40,352 bases of DNA, taken from Oligoflexia bacterium (GTDB lineage: Bacteria > Bdellovibrionota > Bacteriovoracia > Bacteriovoracales > Bacteriovoracaceae). The stretch is taken from the NCBI GenBank assembly GCA_015232015.1, contig JADGAM010000018.1, forward strand, positions 1-40,352, read 5' to 3'. Position numbers and translations under genes: made by a program. The notes under the pieces are model-generated. The model saw only the letters and a program-made list of their open reading frames with translations, searched no databases and was not told the origin of the DNA. Positions 19,152-27,861 of this stretch are shown piece after piece (within the stretch, counting starts at the first letter, position 1; each line of letters opens with the position of its first letter).

Positions 19152-19223
19152 TTTTATTACTATAGTTTTATGCTTTTATATAAAATTTTATAAGATATAG
19201 TTGATCAGAGCAATTAAGGGCAA

Positions 19224-19258
19224 AATATGTCATTTAGGGCCTATCCTAATATGTCATT
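19224..19258. repeat. Direct repeat AATATGTCATT flanking an AGGGCCT palindromic core
   Basis: Two exact copies of AATATGTCATT (19224-19234 and 19248-19258) flank TTAGGGCCTATCCTAA. They lie between the acyltransferase gene and the gene at 17862-19151, the second copy touching the stop codon of the former. It could be an operator for the downstream operon or chance. Confidence 0.4.
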
Positions 19259-20591
19259 AAAAGAGATGAACTCTTTTTCGGAAGGTATTGAATAATAATT
19301 CAATTTCTGCAATTTCATACGACCTTCTGTCAAATGAGAAATTTACATATAAGCGTGAATTAAAGGTGTAACTAATAAGAATCAAATTTGGCACTATAGA
19401 ATAAAATTGAATTTCTGAAACATTTGCTACTAAAGAGGGATGGTGAATAACTCCCATATTGGAAACTGATACAGTATAATTCGAAAAAACTCCGCGTTGG
19501 GAAATTGGCAGTTTTGCAGTTTTTAACATTGAAGTAAAAAATTTTTTTGGACTTTTTATCGTTTTATATAAAACAGATATCAACGTTTGAGGTAAATTAA
19601 ACTTCAACCAATAGGATAATTGTCGTTTTATTGAAGGAAATAATTGTTTTTTTCGAAAACTTTGTAAAATAATTGAGGTAGTAAAATTTCCTGGTTCTAG
19701 AATATGAACATTGTTTGTTTTGTGTGAGTCTGATGGGATGCAAACGCTTATTCTATCTCCAGATAGAGGAAAGAGTTCAAAAATACAAGATAGCAATAAG
19801 TCAGTAAAATAAACTGTTAAAGTTTTATTCTCATTTTTTACTTTATTTATAATATAAAATGTCTCATTTTCTGTAAATGTATGGATAAAATTATAACATT
19901 CCAAAGATGTTTTATTTGTAGGGTATGTTACTTTTTTCTCAGAAGAAAGATCAATGGTTTTGCTTCGGGAAAATAAATTAATTATTGAAAAATAAGCAAG
20001 ATATAAAAGTAAACGAGATAAATGCAACTTACTAACAGTGACTTTTTCATCATAATCAATCGTTTTTTTTCTAATAGCAAGTGTAGAGGGTAACTCTTCA
20101 TAAATTTTACAAATTTTACTTAGAAGAAGTTCTCCCCACGCAAGTGCTCCCAGACCATTAGTTAATCGATGATCAACTATAATAACAAGTTCATCCTGAC
20201 CAATTCGAGTTATACGAAGAGGCAAAGGACTATTGACAAGTATTTTATTCTGTTTCAAATTAGCAAGGGTTTCTCCATTAATCAAACTGTTGCAGACACG
20301 ATTGATTTCATTTTTCAGCACACTATCTTCAATGTCATGCCAGCACGAATTCTCCCAGTGATTAGGAACATGAAAACATTTTCGAAGTTCGGGGTGAGTT
20401 GCAATTAATTCTCTATAAATGTTTCCTACTGCCGACCAATTTGGGGATTGTTTTAATTTTAAGAAAACAAACAGATCAAACCAACCAGACTGAACACCAG
20501 CTGTGTGAATAAACAAAGAACCAATTGTGCCAAAGATTGATGAAGGTATTGATGAAGATAATAATAAAGATAATGATGAAGATAATGACAT
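19257..20591 (-). CDS. Condensation-domain/acyltransferase-like protein with altered HHxxxDG motif
   Basis: 444 residues with the layout of CoA-dependent acyltransferases of the chloramphenicol-acetyltransferase/condensation fold. An N-terminal half carries the active-site motif and the C-terminal half ends in a strand VSVSNMGVIHHP like the SNLG segment of that fold. The catalytic motif HHxxxDG appears as D140-H141-R-L-T-N145-G146: the catalytic second His is kept, while the first His and the Asp are changed. Possible jobs are wax-ester/alcohol acyl transfer or lipid acylation. The first 20 residues are Ser/Leu low complexity from a GATGAAGATAAT-type repeat, so the true start may be further in. 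No operon partner is obvious: the transglutaminase gene ends 120 bases upstream. Confidence 0.72.
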   Translation of the reverse strand: MSLSSSLSLLLSSSIPSSIFGTIGSLFIHTAGVQSGWFDLFVFLKLKQSPNWSAVGNIYRELIATHPELRKCFHVPNHWENSCWHDIEDSVLKNEINRVCNSLINGETLANLKQNKILVNSPLPLRITRIGQDELVIIVDHRLTNGLGALAWGELLLSKICKIYEELPSTLAIRKKTIDYDEKVTVSKLHLSRLLLYLAYFSIINLFSRSKTIDLSSEKKVTYPTNKTSLECYNFIHTFTENETFYIINKVKNENKTLTVYFTDLLLSCIFELFPLSGDRISVCIPSDSHKTNNVHILEPGNFTTSIILQSFRKKQLFPSIKRQLSYWLKFNLPQTLISVLYKTIKSPKKFFTSMLKTAKLPISQRGVFSNYTVSVSNMGVIHHPSLVANVSEIQFYSIVPNLILISYTFNSRLYVNFSFDRRSYEIAEIELLFNTFRKRVHLF

Positions 20592-20711
20592 TCTATTTAT
20601 TCTTTTAGTTTTTAGTAAGAAACGGTAATTTAAGAATAGACTCTTATCTTTTATGCTATCTTTTTTTCCAAACGTAAATTATTTTTTATTTAAAATTTCA
20701 GTTTATTAAGT

Positions 20712-21893
20712 TTAGTTGTTTATTGAACTTTCATATAGTCTTGCTAAGGGAGCATGGGTGCCTGTTAATTTTGCTGCTTCTTGGATCCACATAAAATCAG
20801 GATAGTCACGAGAAATCCATTTCCCTCCAACAATATCATCTGTGCTATTTAATTCTAAAATATATTTATATTCTTTATCAATATGAAAATCTTCGCGAGC
20901 ATTATTTTCACTGTTTTGTGGGTAGAAGCTTGGCCCAACTTCATTTGTATAAGTTATAGTAGTTGAAACTATTGCTTCCTTGACAGTTGTATCTGCTGCA
21001 TCTGATGTAGGAGATTGGAATCCAAGTATTTTAGAGCTAAATGAAAATACCGGATGGTTCCATACTTCGAGATCAGTTACTCTATCTAATATAAACCCTT
21101 TACGATAAATTCCTAGCATATTAGCAGTAATGACGTGGAAAGCTCCAGCATTAACATCTAAGCAAGCACTATCGCGAACGGTGGTACGTAAGACAGAAAA
21201 ATTTTTATTACAACGATTTCCGGCCATGTAGGTTCGGGAATTATTACTCTTTGCTTGTAAGTGTGAGAGTAGAGCTTTTATATCAGATGCTCCAAATGGA
21301 ATTGTGATTCCATCAATGCTTTCTACAACTACTGGTCCTGGTTCCTTAAAATAGAGAGATGCAACGGCCCATCCCTCACAAATGCCTTGCCATTTAGGAC
21401 TCTGTCCTCTAGTTCTATTTAGTTCTTTGCGAGTTAAAGGATAGTTAAAGTTTCCAGTATAAATATCATATTTTTCAGCAGGAGAAAGTTGTGCTATTTG
21501 ATTTGGTCTCATTTTTAAGACTAGACGTTTGTTAGGTGTTAGTTTAGATCGAGGCCTACGGTTATTAATTTTTAACCAACGATCGGCCAGACCACGCTTA
21601 TAATCGGGCCAGTAATTATCCGGCCAAGGTCTATAATCTAGCGAACCTTTAGTTGGTAGATTAGATAAATTGTATTCAAATTTCGAAGATTGAAGGTAAG
21701 CACTTATGTTGTCAGGATTGTTTCTATTATCCCATGCTGACATTGTGGTGGTGTAATTTGAATCGCTTAATGCAAATATATTACTAATAAGTAATACATT
21801 AATTACAATAATTGAGAGTATCCAAGTAACCCACATTTTCTTTTTAGTATATAAATTAGCGTGTATATTGTTCATAGAATTTAATTTTCCCAT
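20712..21893 (-). CDS. Secreted elicitor-type transglutaminase
   Basis: Protein-crosslinking enzyme resembling the transglutaminase elicitor family known from Phytophthora (GP42/Pep-13 protein). What I see: catalytic Cys C172 in WQGICEGWAVASL, His H253 in NAGAFHVITANMLG, and an Asp in ILDRVTDLEVWNHPV. The EVWN-x-PV end of the active-site region and the order of the three blocks match what I recall of that family. A membrane-spanning export signal occupies residues 21-41 (WILSIIVINVLLISNIFA), so the enzyme is exported. The ribosome site GGAGGT is 7 bases before the ATG. It is divergent from the multicopper oxidase operon. Substrates may be prey, host or own envelope proteins. Confidence 0.82.
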   Translation of the reverse strand: MGKLNSMNNIHANLYTKKKMWVTWILSIIVINVLLISNIFALSDSNYTTTMSAWDNRNNPDNISAYLQSSKFEYNLSNLPTKGSLDYRPWPDNYWPDYKRGLADRWLKINNRRPRSKLTPNKRLVLKMRPNQIAQLSPAEKYDIYTGNFNYPLTRKELNRTRGQSPKWQGICEGWAVASLYFKEPGPVVVESIDGITIPFGASDIKALLSHLQAKSNNSRTYMAGNRCNKNFSVLRTTVRDSACLDVNAGAFHVITANMLGIYRKGFILDRVTDLEVWNHPVFSFSSKILGFQSPTSDAADTTVKEAIVSTTITYTNEVGPSFYPQNSENNAREDFHIDKEYKYILELNSTDDIVGGKWISRDYPDFMWIQEAAKLTGTHAPLARLYESSINN

Positions 21894-22122
21894 ACAACTA
21901 CCTCCATTAAAATGATTAAAAGTTTAAATTCTAGTGAAGTGTTTTTTTATAGTCAACATCTCCTTATTGTTGCTTAGGCAATTGTGAGGGTAATTGAAAG
22001 CATGATAAGTAGCGAATATCTATTCATGAAAATAAAAATTTTTACAATGCAAATATATAAATATATTAAATTTGTTTGTTGAAAATTTTAAATTTTAATT
22101 AAGCAATCTGAAGGAGATTTTA
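21894..22122. promoter_or_regulatory. Divergent promoter region for the transglutaminase and the copper-oxidase operon
   Basis: 229 bases between divergent genes, with GGAGGT (minus) and AAGGAG (plus) ribosome sites at its two ends. 22040-22105 is almost pure A+T and is the likely plus-strand promoter. I see no clear copper-regulator operator such as a CueR- or CopY-type palindrome. Confidence 0.5.
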
Positions 22123-24996
22123 ATGAATAGATCTTTTTTATGTTGGCCAACTCGGCCTTTTTTCTCTTGCTTCTCTTACTTCTTTTGCATCTTTTTTTTA
22201 TTTTTTTATACGACCACATCCTTCTCAACTCCGTTAGTTCCACAACCCATTATGCCTTGTGATCCTCTTCTTGCTTCTTCGATGAAGTATGTTCCGACTG
22301 CAACAGAGATGATGAATGGAAATAAATTATCTTGGCAATGTGATGGTAATGTGAAGGTTTTTGAACTAACTGCGGAAGAAGTTTTTAATACTATAACTGA
22401 TGAATTAGAGTCGGGACCTATTTATACTTGGGGGTATAATGGGAGTGTACCTGGACCTGTGATCGAGGCAATCGAGGGAGAAACCGTTCGAATTGTTTTT
22501 AAAAATCGTTTACCAGATCCCACAACAGTTCATTGGCATGGTATCCATCTACCTATTGAAATGGATGGAGGTTCTGGTCACTCTCATCCTCCCATTCCTC
22601 CAGGAGGAACTTACATTTATGAGTTTACTCTCAAACAGTCAGGAACTTACATTTATCACTCTGGTCATGATTTGGCCAAGCAACTTAGCATGGGGTCTTC
22701 TGGCTTTTTCATTATCCATCCTAAAAAAATTCCAGAAACAATAGTAAATCATGATTTTCTCGTTTTTTTACATATGTGGACCATACCTCCCCACTCGCAA
22801 ATTCCAGATACTATGGATATGGAATTTAATTTTTTTACTATAAATGGTAAATCTTTTCCCAATACTTCTCAAATGAAAGTGAAGGTGGGTGACAAAGTAA
22901 GAATTCGTTTTGCTAATCTATCCATGATGGCCCATCCAATTCATCTTCACGGTCATACCTGGAGAGTAGTTGCAAATGGTGCTGGAGATGATCCTACATC
23001 CGCCATGACTTTTTCCAATACTGTTCATGTTCCTACTGGTAGAAATATGGATGTCATTATTGATAAAATTGATGAACCAGGAGAATGGATGTTTCATTGC
23101 CACCTTCCTCATCATGTTACTAATAATATGCATGGAATGGAGCCTGTACCGGGAGAATCTCATGGACATGCTCATGCTGGAATGTTTACGCTCTTTAATG
23201 TTTTACATGATGGTGATCATGAGAATATGGCCCACAATGGACATGCGGGTGCTGATCATTTAAATCATTTAAAAAATGCTCCCAGACCAGGATTATATAA
23301 GGGGCAAATTCAATTAGAAAATGGAAGAATCCTACAAGCGAATTTAGATTTATTCAAAATCCAAATCGACAAAAAATGGAGAAGACTGTCGGCCTTCTTG
23401 AAAATCTTTCTTGGAGGAGAAGGGTCAGCTGAATATTTGGTATTTAATTATATGGATCTAAAATATCATTTTGAAAATAAAGTACTCTCTGTTCAACGAG
23501 GAGACAAAGGTGTTTCTCTATTTGATATCAAATTCATGGAACATGATAAAGAGTATATGCTAACTGGAAAGATTCGCTCTGATTATAGTGGTATTACTGG
23601 TACTATCAATATGCATCTTGAGCGTACTTCAGATGATGGACCAGTAGATGGGCATTCAGTCCATCATTCATCAAATGGACATATTTCATTATCTACAGAA
23701 AATACAGAAAATAGAAAAAATACAGAAAATAGCTTAGCTGGAGAATATGAAGGGAGTTGTAAAAGCGAAGAGAAAACCAAGCGACTACTTCAAATAGAAA
23801 CGCTACGAGGGTTATCTGACAGCAATAAAGAAGGAAATCCATTTTTCCCTTATCTGATTACAGGAAGGTTAGGAAAACTTTCTCCTAGTGATACTAGAAC
23901 AGGAAACGATGTAAAAGAAGAAAATGACTTTAGAGTTGAAACAATTATTCACGCTGGTTCATATGATATTTTCGAAGGAAATCTTCAACTTCAAATTGAT
24001 CCTTTTCAACAAAAAGATTCTCTTAAGTGCAAGCTAGGCAAATTGATTAATGGAGGAACAGAACTTAAGTGTGATGATTGCACATTTGTTAAGGTGAAGT
24101 CTCCATTTAATTTCATTAGCACTAATGAAATTAGTACTAATGAAATTAGTACTAATAAACCACAACAAAATTGGGAGTCTCTAGTTTTACCAAAGAGCCC
24201 TAAGGTAAATCAGTTTACTCTTCTACCCAACTATTCTGGTAGCTATTTTGGATTACTTTATCATGAAAAACGAGGGATTTATCAAAAAGTCATGCTTGAA
24301 GTAAACGTGATACTCTCATCTATCATGAGCATGCAGATACCTACACCATCCATCTCTGCTACTTTGAATCTTTACTTTGGTGATGTGAAAAGTGGAAACA
24401 AAGATAAATTGATCTCTTATAAATTTCCTTTACGTCCTTTTTTAGATTCATCATCTTTGACCAATACAAATGGAAGAAACCAATTAGGACTTATTGGCGA
24501 AAATGCATTTTTTGTTGTGGAAAAGTGGGAAGAAAATTCTATTGAGGGGTATTTCTTTCATAATGATTTTGGACGTGTTGGAAAAATCCAATTAATTAAA
24601 GGTAAAGAATTTCCAAAGATACCATCCCACTGGCCATTAATTTCAGAAGGTACTGGCAATTTTTCATTTGCAGAACATACTCTTTCGTTAGATTTTTTAC
24701 CTACAGAAAATTTAGATTTTACTGATGGTAATCCTTTCACCCCTCTTACTATAAAAGGACGTTATTTTTATAAAAATGGTGTAAGTAGCTTTCCTATTGA
24801 AAGGGGTAGTTATGACTTTTTTACTGGAAATTTGTCTCTACTTTTAGAAGGGTCTCGAGTGATTAGTGGAAAATACTCAGATAATCCCTCTCTAACAAAT
24901 AGAGAAGAACTCTCTGCTTTTATTTCTAGTATAGGAAAACGACGGGTAAAGATTCTTCGTCAAGTTTTCATGAACTATCACAAAAACGTTAATTAA
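22123..24996 (+). CDS. Two-domain multicopper oxidase with duplicated C-terminal extension
   Basis: Exported (hydrophobic signal at residues 12-36). Two cupredoxin domains hold a full copper set. HWHG is at 137-140 and YHSGH at 178-182, with one residue more than the usual HSH. HPIHLHGH is at 271-278. HCHLPHHVTNNM at 325-336 supplies type 1 and type 3 ligands with M336 as axial ligand. Two domains instead of three suggests the small-laccase-like layout, which works as a trimer. A His/Met-rich linker (336-385) may bind extra copper. About 570 residues follow, in an apparent A-B-A-B repeat: GLYKGQIQL and GSYFGLLY start the A units, while NPFFPYLITGRL/GSYDIFEGNLQL and NPFTPLTIKGRY/GSYDFFTGNLSL mark the B units. 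First gene of a six-gene operon; AAGGAG precedes the ATG. Confidence 0.92.
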   Translation: MNRSFLCWPTRPFFSCFSYFFCIFFLFFYTTTSFSTPLVPQPIMPCDPLLASSMKYVPTATEMMNGNKLSWQCDGNVKVFELTAEEVFNTITDELESGPIYTWGYNGSVPGPVIEAIEGETVRIVFKNRLPDPTTVHWHGIHLPIEMDGGSGHSHPPIPPGGTYIYEFTLKQSGTYIYHSGHDLAKQLSMGSSGFFIIHPKKIPETIVNHDFLVFLHMWTIPPHSQIPDTMDMEFNFFTINGKSFPNTSQMKVKVGDKVRIRFANLSMMAHPIHLHGHTWRVVANGAGDDPTSAMTFSNTVHVPTGRNMDVIIDKIDEPGEWMFHCHLPHHVTNNMHGMEPVPGESHGHAHAGMFTLFNVLHDGDHENMAHNGHAGADHLNHLKNAPRPGLYKGQIQLENGRILQANLDLFKIQIDKKWRRLSAFLKIFLGGEGSAEYLVFNYMDLKYHFENKVLSVQRGDKGVSLFDIKFMEHDKEYMLTGKIRSDYSGITGTINMHLERTSDDGPVDGHSVHHSSNGHISLSTENTENRKNTENSLAGEYEGSCKSEEKTKRLLQIETLRGLSDSNKEGNPFFPYLITGRLGKLSPSDTRTGNDVKEENDFRVETIIHAGSYDIFEGNLQLQIDPFQQKDSLKCKLGKLINGGTELKCDDCTFVKVKSPFNFISTNEISTNEISTNKPQQNWESLVLPKSPKVNQFTLLPNYSGSYFGLLYHEKRGIYQKVMLEVNVILSSIMSMQIPTPSISATLNLYFGDVKSGNKDKLISYKFPLRPFLDSSSLTNTNGRNQLGLIGENAFFVVEKWEENSIEGYFFHNDFGRVGKIQLIKGKEFPKIPSHWPLISEGTGNFSFAEHTLSLDFLPTENLDFTDGNPFTPLTIKGRYFYKNGVSSFPIERGSYDFFTGNLSLLLEGSRVISGKYSDNPSLTNREELSAFISSIGKRRVKILRQVFMNYHKNVN
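24115..24156 (+). repeat. In-frame 15-bp tandem repeat (Ile-Ser-Thr-Asn-Glu)
   Basis: About 2.8 units of ATTAGTACTAATGAA in the linker between the B1 and A2 repeats of the multicopper oxidase extension, coding ISTNE-ISTNE-ISTN. It keeps the frame and marks a flexible, length-variable linker. Confidence 0.9.
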
Positions 24997-25025
24997 ATTA
25001 TAAGTTAAAAGGAGATATTTTTATT

Positions 25026-26426
25026 ATGAATATAAGACTTTTATTTTTCCCTATAGTTCTTTTGCTGTTTGGATCAACTTTCATTTTTTCTTTTTCTTCA
25101 TCTTGGGCGGAAACTAGTAGTTTAACTCTATCTGCTTTTGAAAGGACACCCCTTTATACATGCAATAATAAAACATGTCTTACTTTAGAGGAAGCAGTAG
25201 AAAGGGCAAAAAAGAATAGCTTCGAATCAAGGGAAAAAGTGGAACAACTTTACCGTGCTCGTTTAATGATTAAAGTAAGATTGGGTGCCATTATCCCTCA
25301 TTTCAATTTAAATACTTTAGCAGGAGGTGTGGCATTAGGGTTAGGTGATATAAGAGAGGGAGTAACTGGCGTTATTTCTTCATTATTAGGTTTTCTTTTT
25401 CCTGATCGTTGGTTTAAGTGGAAAGAATCAAAGCTTTTTTTTCTTGCAGAAAAATATTCTTTTCTCACTATTCTCAGTAATCAAGTTAATCAAGTGGAAA
25501 ATCTTTATTTCATGGTTCATCAAGAAATTCTTAACTATCAAATCTACCAGGAATATTTGAGAAAAATTGATCAGATTATTATTATGCTACAAGAGAGAGA
25601 GCAAAATGGGGAAGCAAATCCTCAAGATTTGGCCTCCCTCAATGTCTTACGATCTGAATTAATGGCCGATTCTATTTTAATTAGGAATACTCTAAGAGAA
25701 ATTCTACCATCACTTGCTCATGCAATTGCTTTTGAATCTTCAGCAAATTGGCAAGATTTTTCTATAGCTTCTCTTCAACTACCTAATCTCATAACAGAAG
25801 AGTCTCTTACCGCAGAACCCTTCTATCAAACTATCCTAGAACGTTCTTACGAAATAAAATCCTTAGGTTACTTAAAACAGGCCGCTCGTTATTCACGTAA
25901 AGCAAGAGCTTTCTCTTTTCTTTCTCCTGAAGCTGGACCTGAAAATTCGTTTGGATTTGGATATCTTAGTAATATGAGAATTGGTAGATCAGAAGAAACC
26001 AGTGTAAAAATCAAAATAGAGCAAGAGACCTCACTATTAAAAAAGTCCCTTTATGATTCTGTTAATGATTACAACACTGCCATCGAATTGTTCAAAGAAA
26101 GTTTAAATGGACAACAAGCAGCTCAAGTTTTAATTGACGGTCTCTTTGATGATTTAAGAGCATCAGGAAAATTAGATAGTGAAAGATTAGCACAAAATTT
26201 GGCAAAAGGAATTATCTTCGATGTTTATAGAAACTATTCAATGCACTTTTATCTAATGGCAAAATCCAATTTAAATAGGCTTTTACGTAAAGGTAAGTTT
26301 TATGAAAATATGGAACAGTTGACTCCTGCTAATACGCAAAGAATCCATCGCTTTCATGATCGAACTCTTTACAAAGAAAATATGGAAATTACAAAGGATA
26401 TTGAGAGAGGAATTATTAAAATTTAA
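25026..26426 (+). CDS. TolC-like outer-membrane efflux protein
   Basis: Signal peptide (ILLLFGSTFIFSFSSSWA-like run), then CLTLEEAVERAKKNS, the conserved opening of TolC/outer-membrane efflux proteins. Long helices follow in two halves: QVNQVENLYFMVHQEILNY ... QEREQNGEANPQDLASLNVLR, and a second set from about residue 330. 466 residues is the normal length. An unusual insertion VALGLGDIREGVTGVISSLLGFLFP near residue 95 is Gly-rich and hydrophobic and may be the barrel strand pair. AAGGAG ribosome site; 29 bases after the copper oxidase. It probably forms a trimeric exit duct, but no RND or ABC pump genes are nearby, so a non-efflux role in the electron-transfer module is possible. Confidence 0.8.
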   Translation: MNIRLLFFPIVLLLFGSTFIFSFSSSWAETSSLTLSAFERTPLYTCNNKTCLTLEEAVERAKKNSFESREKVEQLYRARLMIKVRLGAIIPHFNLNTLAGGVALGLGDIREGVTGVISSLLGFLFPDRWFKWKESKLFFLAEKYSFLTILSNQVNQVENLYFMVHQEILNYQIYQEYLRKIDQIIIMLQEREQNGEANPQDLASLNVLRSELMADSILIRNTLREILPSLAHAIAFESSANWQDFSIASLQLPNLITEESLTAEPFYQTILERSYEIKSLGYLKQAARYSRKARAFSFLSPEAGPENSFGFGYLSNMRIGRSEETSVKIKIEQETSLLKKSLYDSVNDYNTAIELFKESLNGQQAAQVLIDGLFDDLRASGKLDSERLAQNLAKGIIFDVYRNYSMHFYLMAKSNLNRLLRKGKFYENMEQLTPANTQRIHRFHDRTLYKENMEITKDIERGIIKI

Positions 26427-26443
26427 TAAGGAGGTTACTAACT

Positions 26444-26488
26444 ATGAAAACTATAAAAACTATAAAAACTATAGAAACTATGAAAACG
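26444..26488 (+). repeat. 9-bp tandem repeat at the start codon
   Basis: Five units of AT(G/A)(A/G)AAACT-type sequence (MKT, IKT, IKT, IET, MKT) at the very start of the gene. The first and fifth units contain ATG, so initiation could move with repeat number. The same type of unit opens the gene at 27826. Confidence 0.85.
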
Positions 26489-27109
26489 AAATCCTTGAAA
26501 AACAAATTATTATTTTATACTTTAATGGCATTGCTATTAGGTATTCAATTATTAATATCAACACCATCATCTTATGCTAATCCCATTTCGCCCGCCAAAG
26601 GTGCGGAACTGGCGCTACATCGTTTAGAGCGACTGGTATATTTGCAGCAGATAGATAAAGATTTTCAATCTAGTTTTAAAAGCTTAACAGTAGAATTGTT
26701 GGGGCAACGAAATCCAGGAGAAGCATATTATAAAATAACTTTGAATCAATATCCTGCTTCAGATGGTTCAATAAGAAAGCTTATTATACTTTTAGATGAA
26801 AAAGGGAAAAGTTTGAGTCATAAGGTGGAAGGAAATCTTAATGGAATAAATGCTCCCTCTTGGCCTGGTCGACATCCAATAACATTAAGTGAACATGCCC
26901 TTCATTTCATATTAGAGGAATCTATGTCGGGAAATACTAAAATTTCACCTTATAATGAAGGATTACAGCGATTAGAAATTTTACCTTTCACTGCTGGGGA
27001 TAATTCTTTAAAGGCAGCAATTAAAGTAAAAAGTAAACTAGCTCATCAATTTTTAGAAGTTATCCTAAACCAGAATGCTACCTTTAATTCTTATCGATTA
27101 ATTCATTGA
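26444..27109 (+). CDS. Small exported protein of unknown function
   Basis: 221 residues. The start has the best ribosome site in the operon (TAAGGAGGT, 9 bases before ATG). The first 14 codons are a 9-base tandem repeat (MKT-IKT-IKT-IET-MKT) placed before a clear signal peptide (FYTLMALLLGIQLLIST, cut near SSYA-NPIS). The mature part begins SPAKGAELALHRLERLV, a helix, then beta-rich sequence with no Cys and no known motif. The Met-rich or His-rich sites of a copper chaperone are absent. Position between the TolC-like and cytochrome genes suggests a periplasmic accessory role in the same pathway. Confidence 0.75.
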   Translation: MKTIKTIKTIETMKTKSLKNKLLFYTLMALLLGIQLLISTPSSYANPISPAKGAELALHRLERLVYLQQIDKDFQSSFKSLTVELLGQRNPGEAYYKITLNQYPASDGSIRKLIILLDEKGKSLSHKVEGNLNGINAPSWPGRHPITLSEHALHFILEESMSGNTKISPYNEGLQRLEILPFTAGDNSLKAAIKVKSKLAHQFLEVILNQNATFNSYRLIH

Positions 27110-27130
27110 ATAGAAATATGAAGGAAAGCG

Positions 27131-27829
27131 ATGAGGAATAAAAAAAAATTAATAATCCTTCTCTCATTGGCGAGTTTAATTTTGACATCATGTAATTATA
27201 GAAGAGAAAAAAAAATAAATAATGAGAGTTTTGAAATTGCTGATGCCAATGATCTTAATCTTTCTTATAAGCTAGTTGATGATAATATATTTACACCAAA
27301 ATGTGTAAGTTGCCATGGGACTGCAGGGGGAGTTTTTCTTGGCTCTTATGAATCTATTGTAAAAAATTTACAAAAAATTGAACGAGTTGCAATTCAGGAA
27401 AAAACCATGCCTCCCATGGCCCCCTTATCTGAAAGTGAAAGAAATTTATTATCAACATGGATTAAGGCCGGTGCTCCTGAGCATGAAGGATTGGGCGTGA
27501 TTAACGAGAATCCGATTCCCACGCCTCCAGCACCGTTAATAGAAGCACAATTTGATTCTATTAAGATTAATATTTTTGATTCAAAATGTATAGTCTGTCA
27601 TTCACCTACAGGTACAGCAAGAGATGTTCTCCTAAATACAAAAGAAGATCTTTTAGATTCTCCACGAGATTTAGTAATTCCTAGGAATTCACAGGAGAGT
27701 GGACTTTATATCGCAGTTTCAAGGACTGATTCCGGAATGATGCCACCGCCGGATTCAGGAATACCTCCTCTAACATTAAATGAAATTGATATTATAAAGC
27801 AATGGATTGATAATGGGGCCGAACAATGA
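27131..27829 (+). CDS. Dihaem c-type cytochrome lipoprotein
   Basis: Lipobox LILTSC with C21, so a membrane-anchored lipoprotein facing the periplasm. Two haem-binding sites, C58-V-S-C61-H62 and C153-I-V-C156-H157, each in a repeat of about 90 residues. Each repeat ends in a Met-Pro-Pro element (TMPPMAPLSESERNLLSTWIKAGAP; MMPPPDSGIPPLTLNEIDIIKQWI) that supplies the likely axial Met. This is the pattern of small cytochromes of the PSCyt/planctomycete-type family: cytochrome domain, then a Met-Pro loop, then an amphipathic helix. 22 bases from the gene before, and the stop overlaps the next start by four bases (ATGA), so translation is coupled. It probably passes electrons to or from the copper oxidase. 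Confidence 0.92.
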   Translation: MRNKKKLIILLSLASLILTSCNYRREKKINNESFEIADANDLNLSYKLVDDNIFTPKCVSCHGTAGGVFLGSYESIVKNLQKIERVAIQEKTMPPMAPLSESERNLLSTWIKAGAPEHEGLGVINENPIPTPPAPLIEAQFDSIKINIFDSKCIVCHSPTGTARDVLLNTKEDLLDSPRDLVIPRNSQESGLYIAVSRTDSGMMPPPDSGIPPLTLNEIDIIKQWIDNGAEQ

Positions 27830-27861
27830 AAACCATGAAAACCATGAAAACAATGAAAAGC
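27826..27861 (+). repeat. 9-bp tandem repeat with four in-frame ATG codons
   Basis: Units ATGAAAACC, ATGAAAACC, ATGAAAACA, ATGAAAAGC. Each unit starts with ATG in frame, so translation could begin at 27826, 27835, 27844 or 27853. Only the first overlaps the previous stop codon. Confidence 0.9.

Noticed and set aside
22918-23175. Antisense and other-frame ORFs inside the copper oxidase gene
   Set aside because: They follow the codon pattern of the real gene, have no ribosome sites and no recognisable product.
26444-27861. 9-bp repeats as a CRISPR or mobile element
   Set aside because: Units are adjacent without spacers, in frame and at start codons; they are simple tandem repeats.
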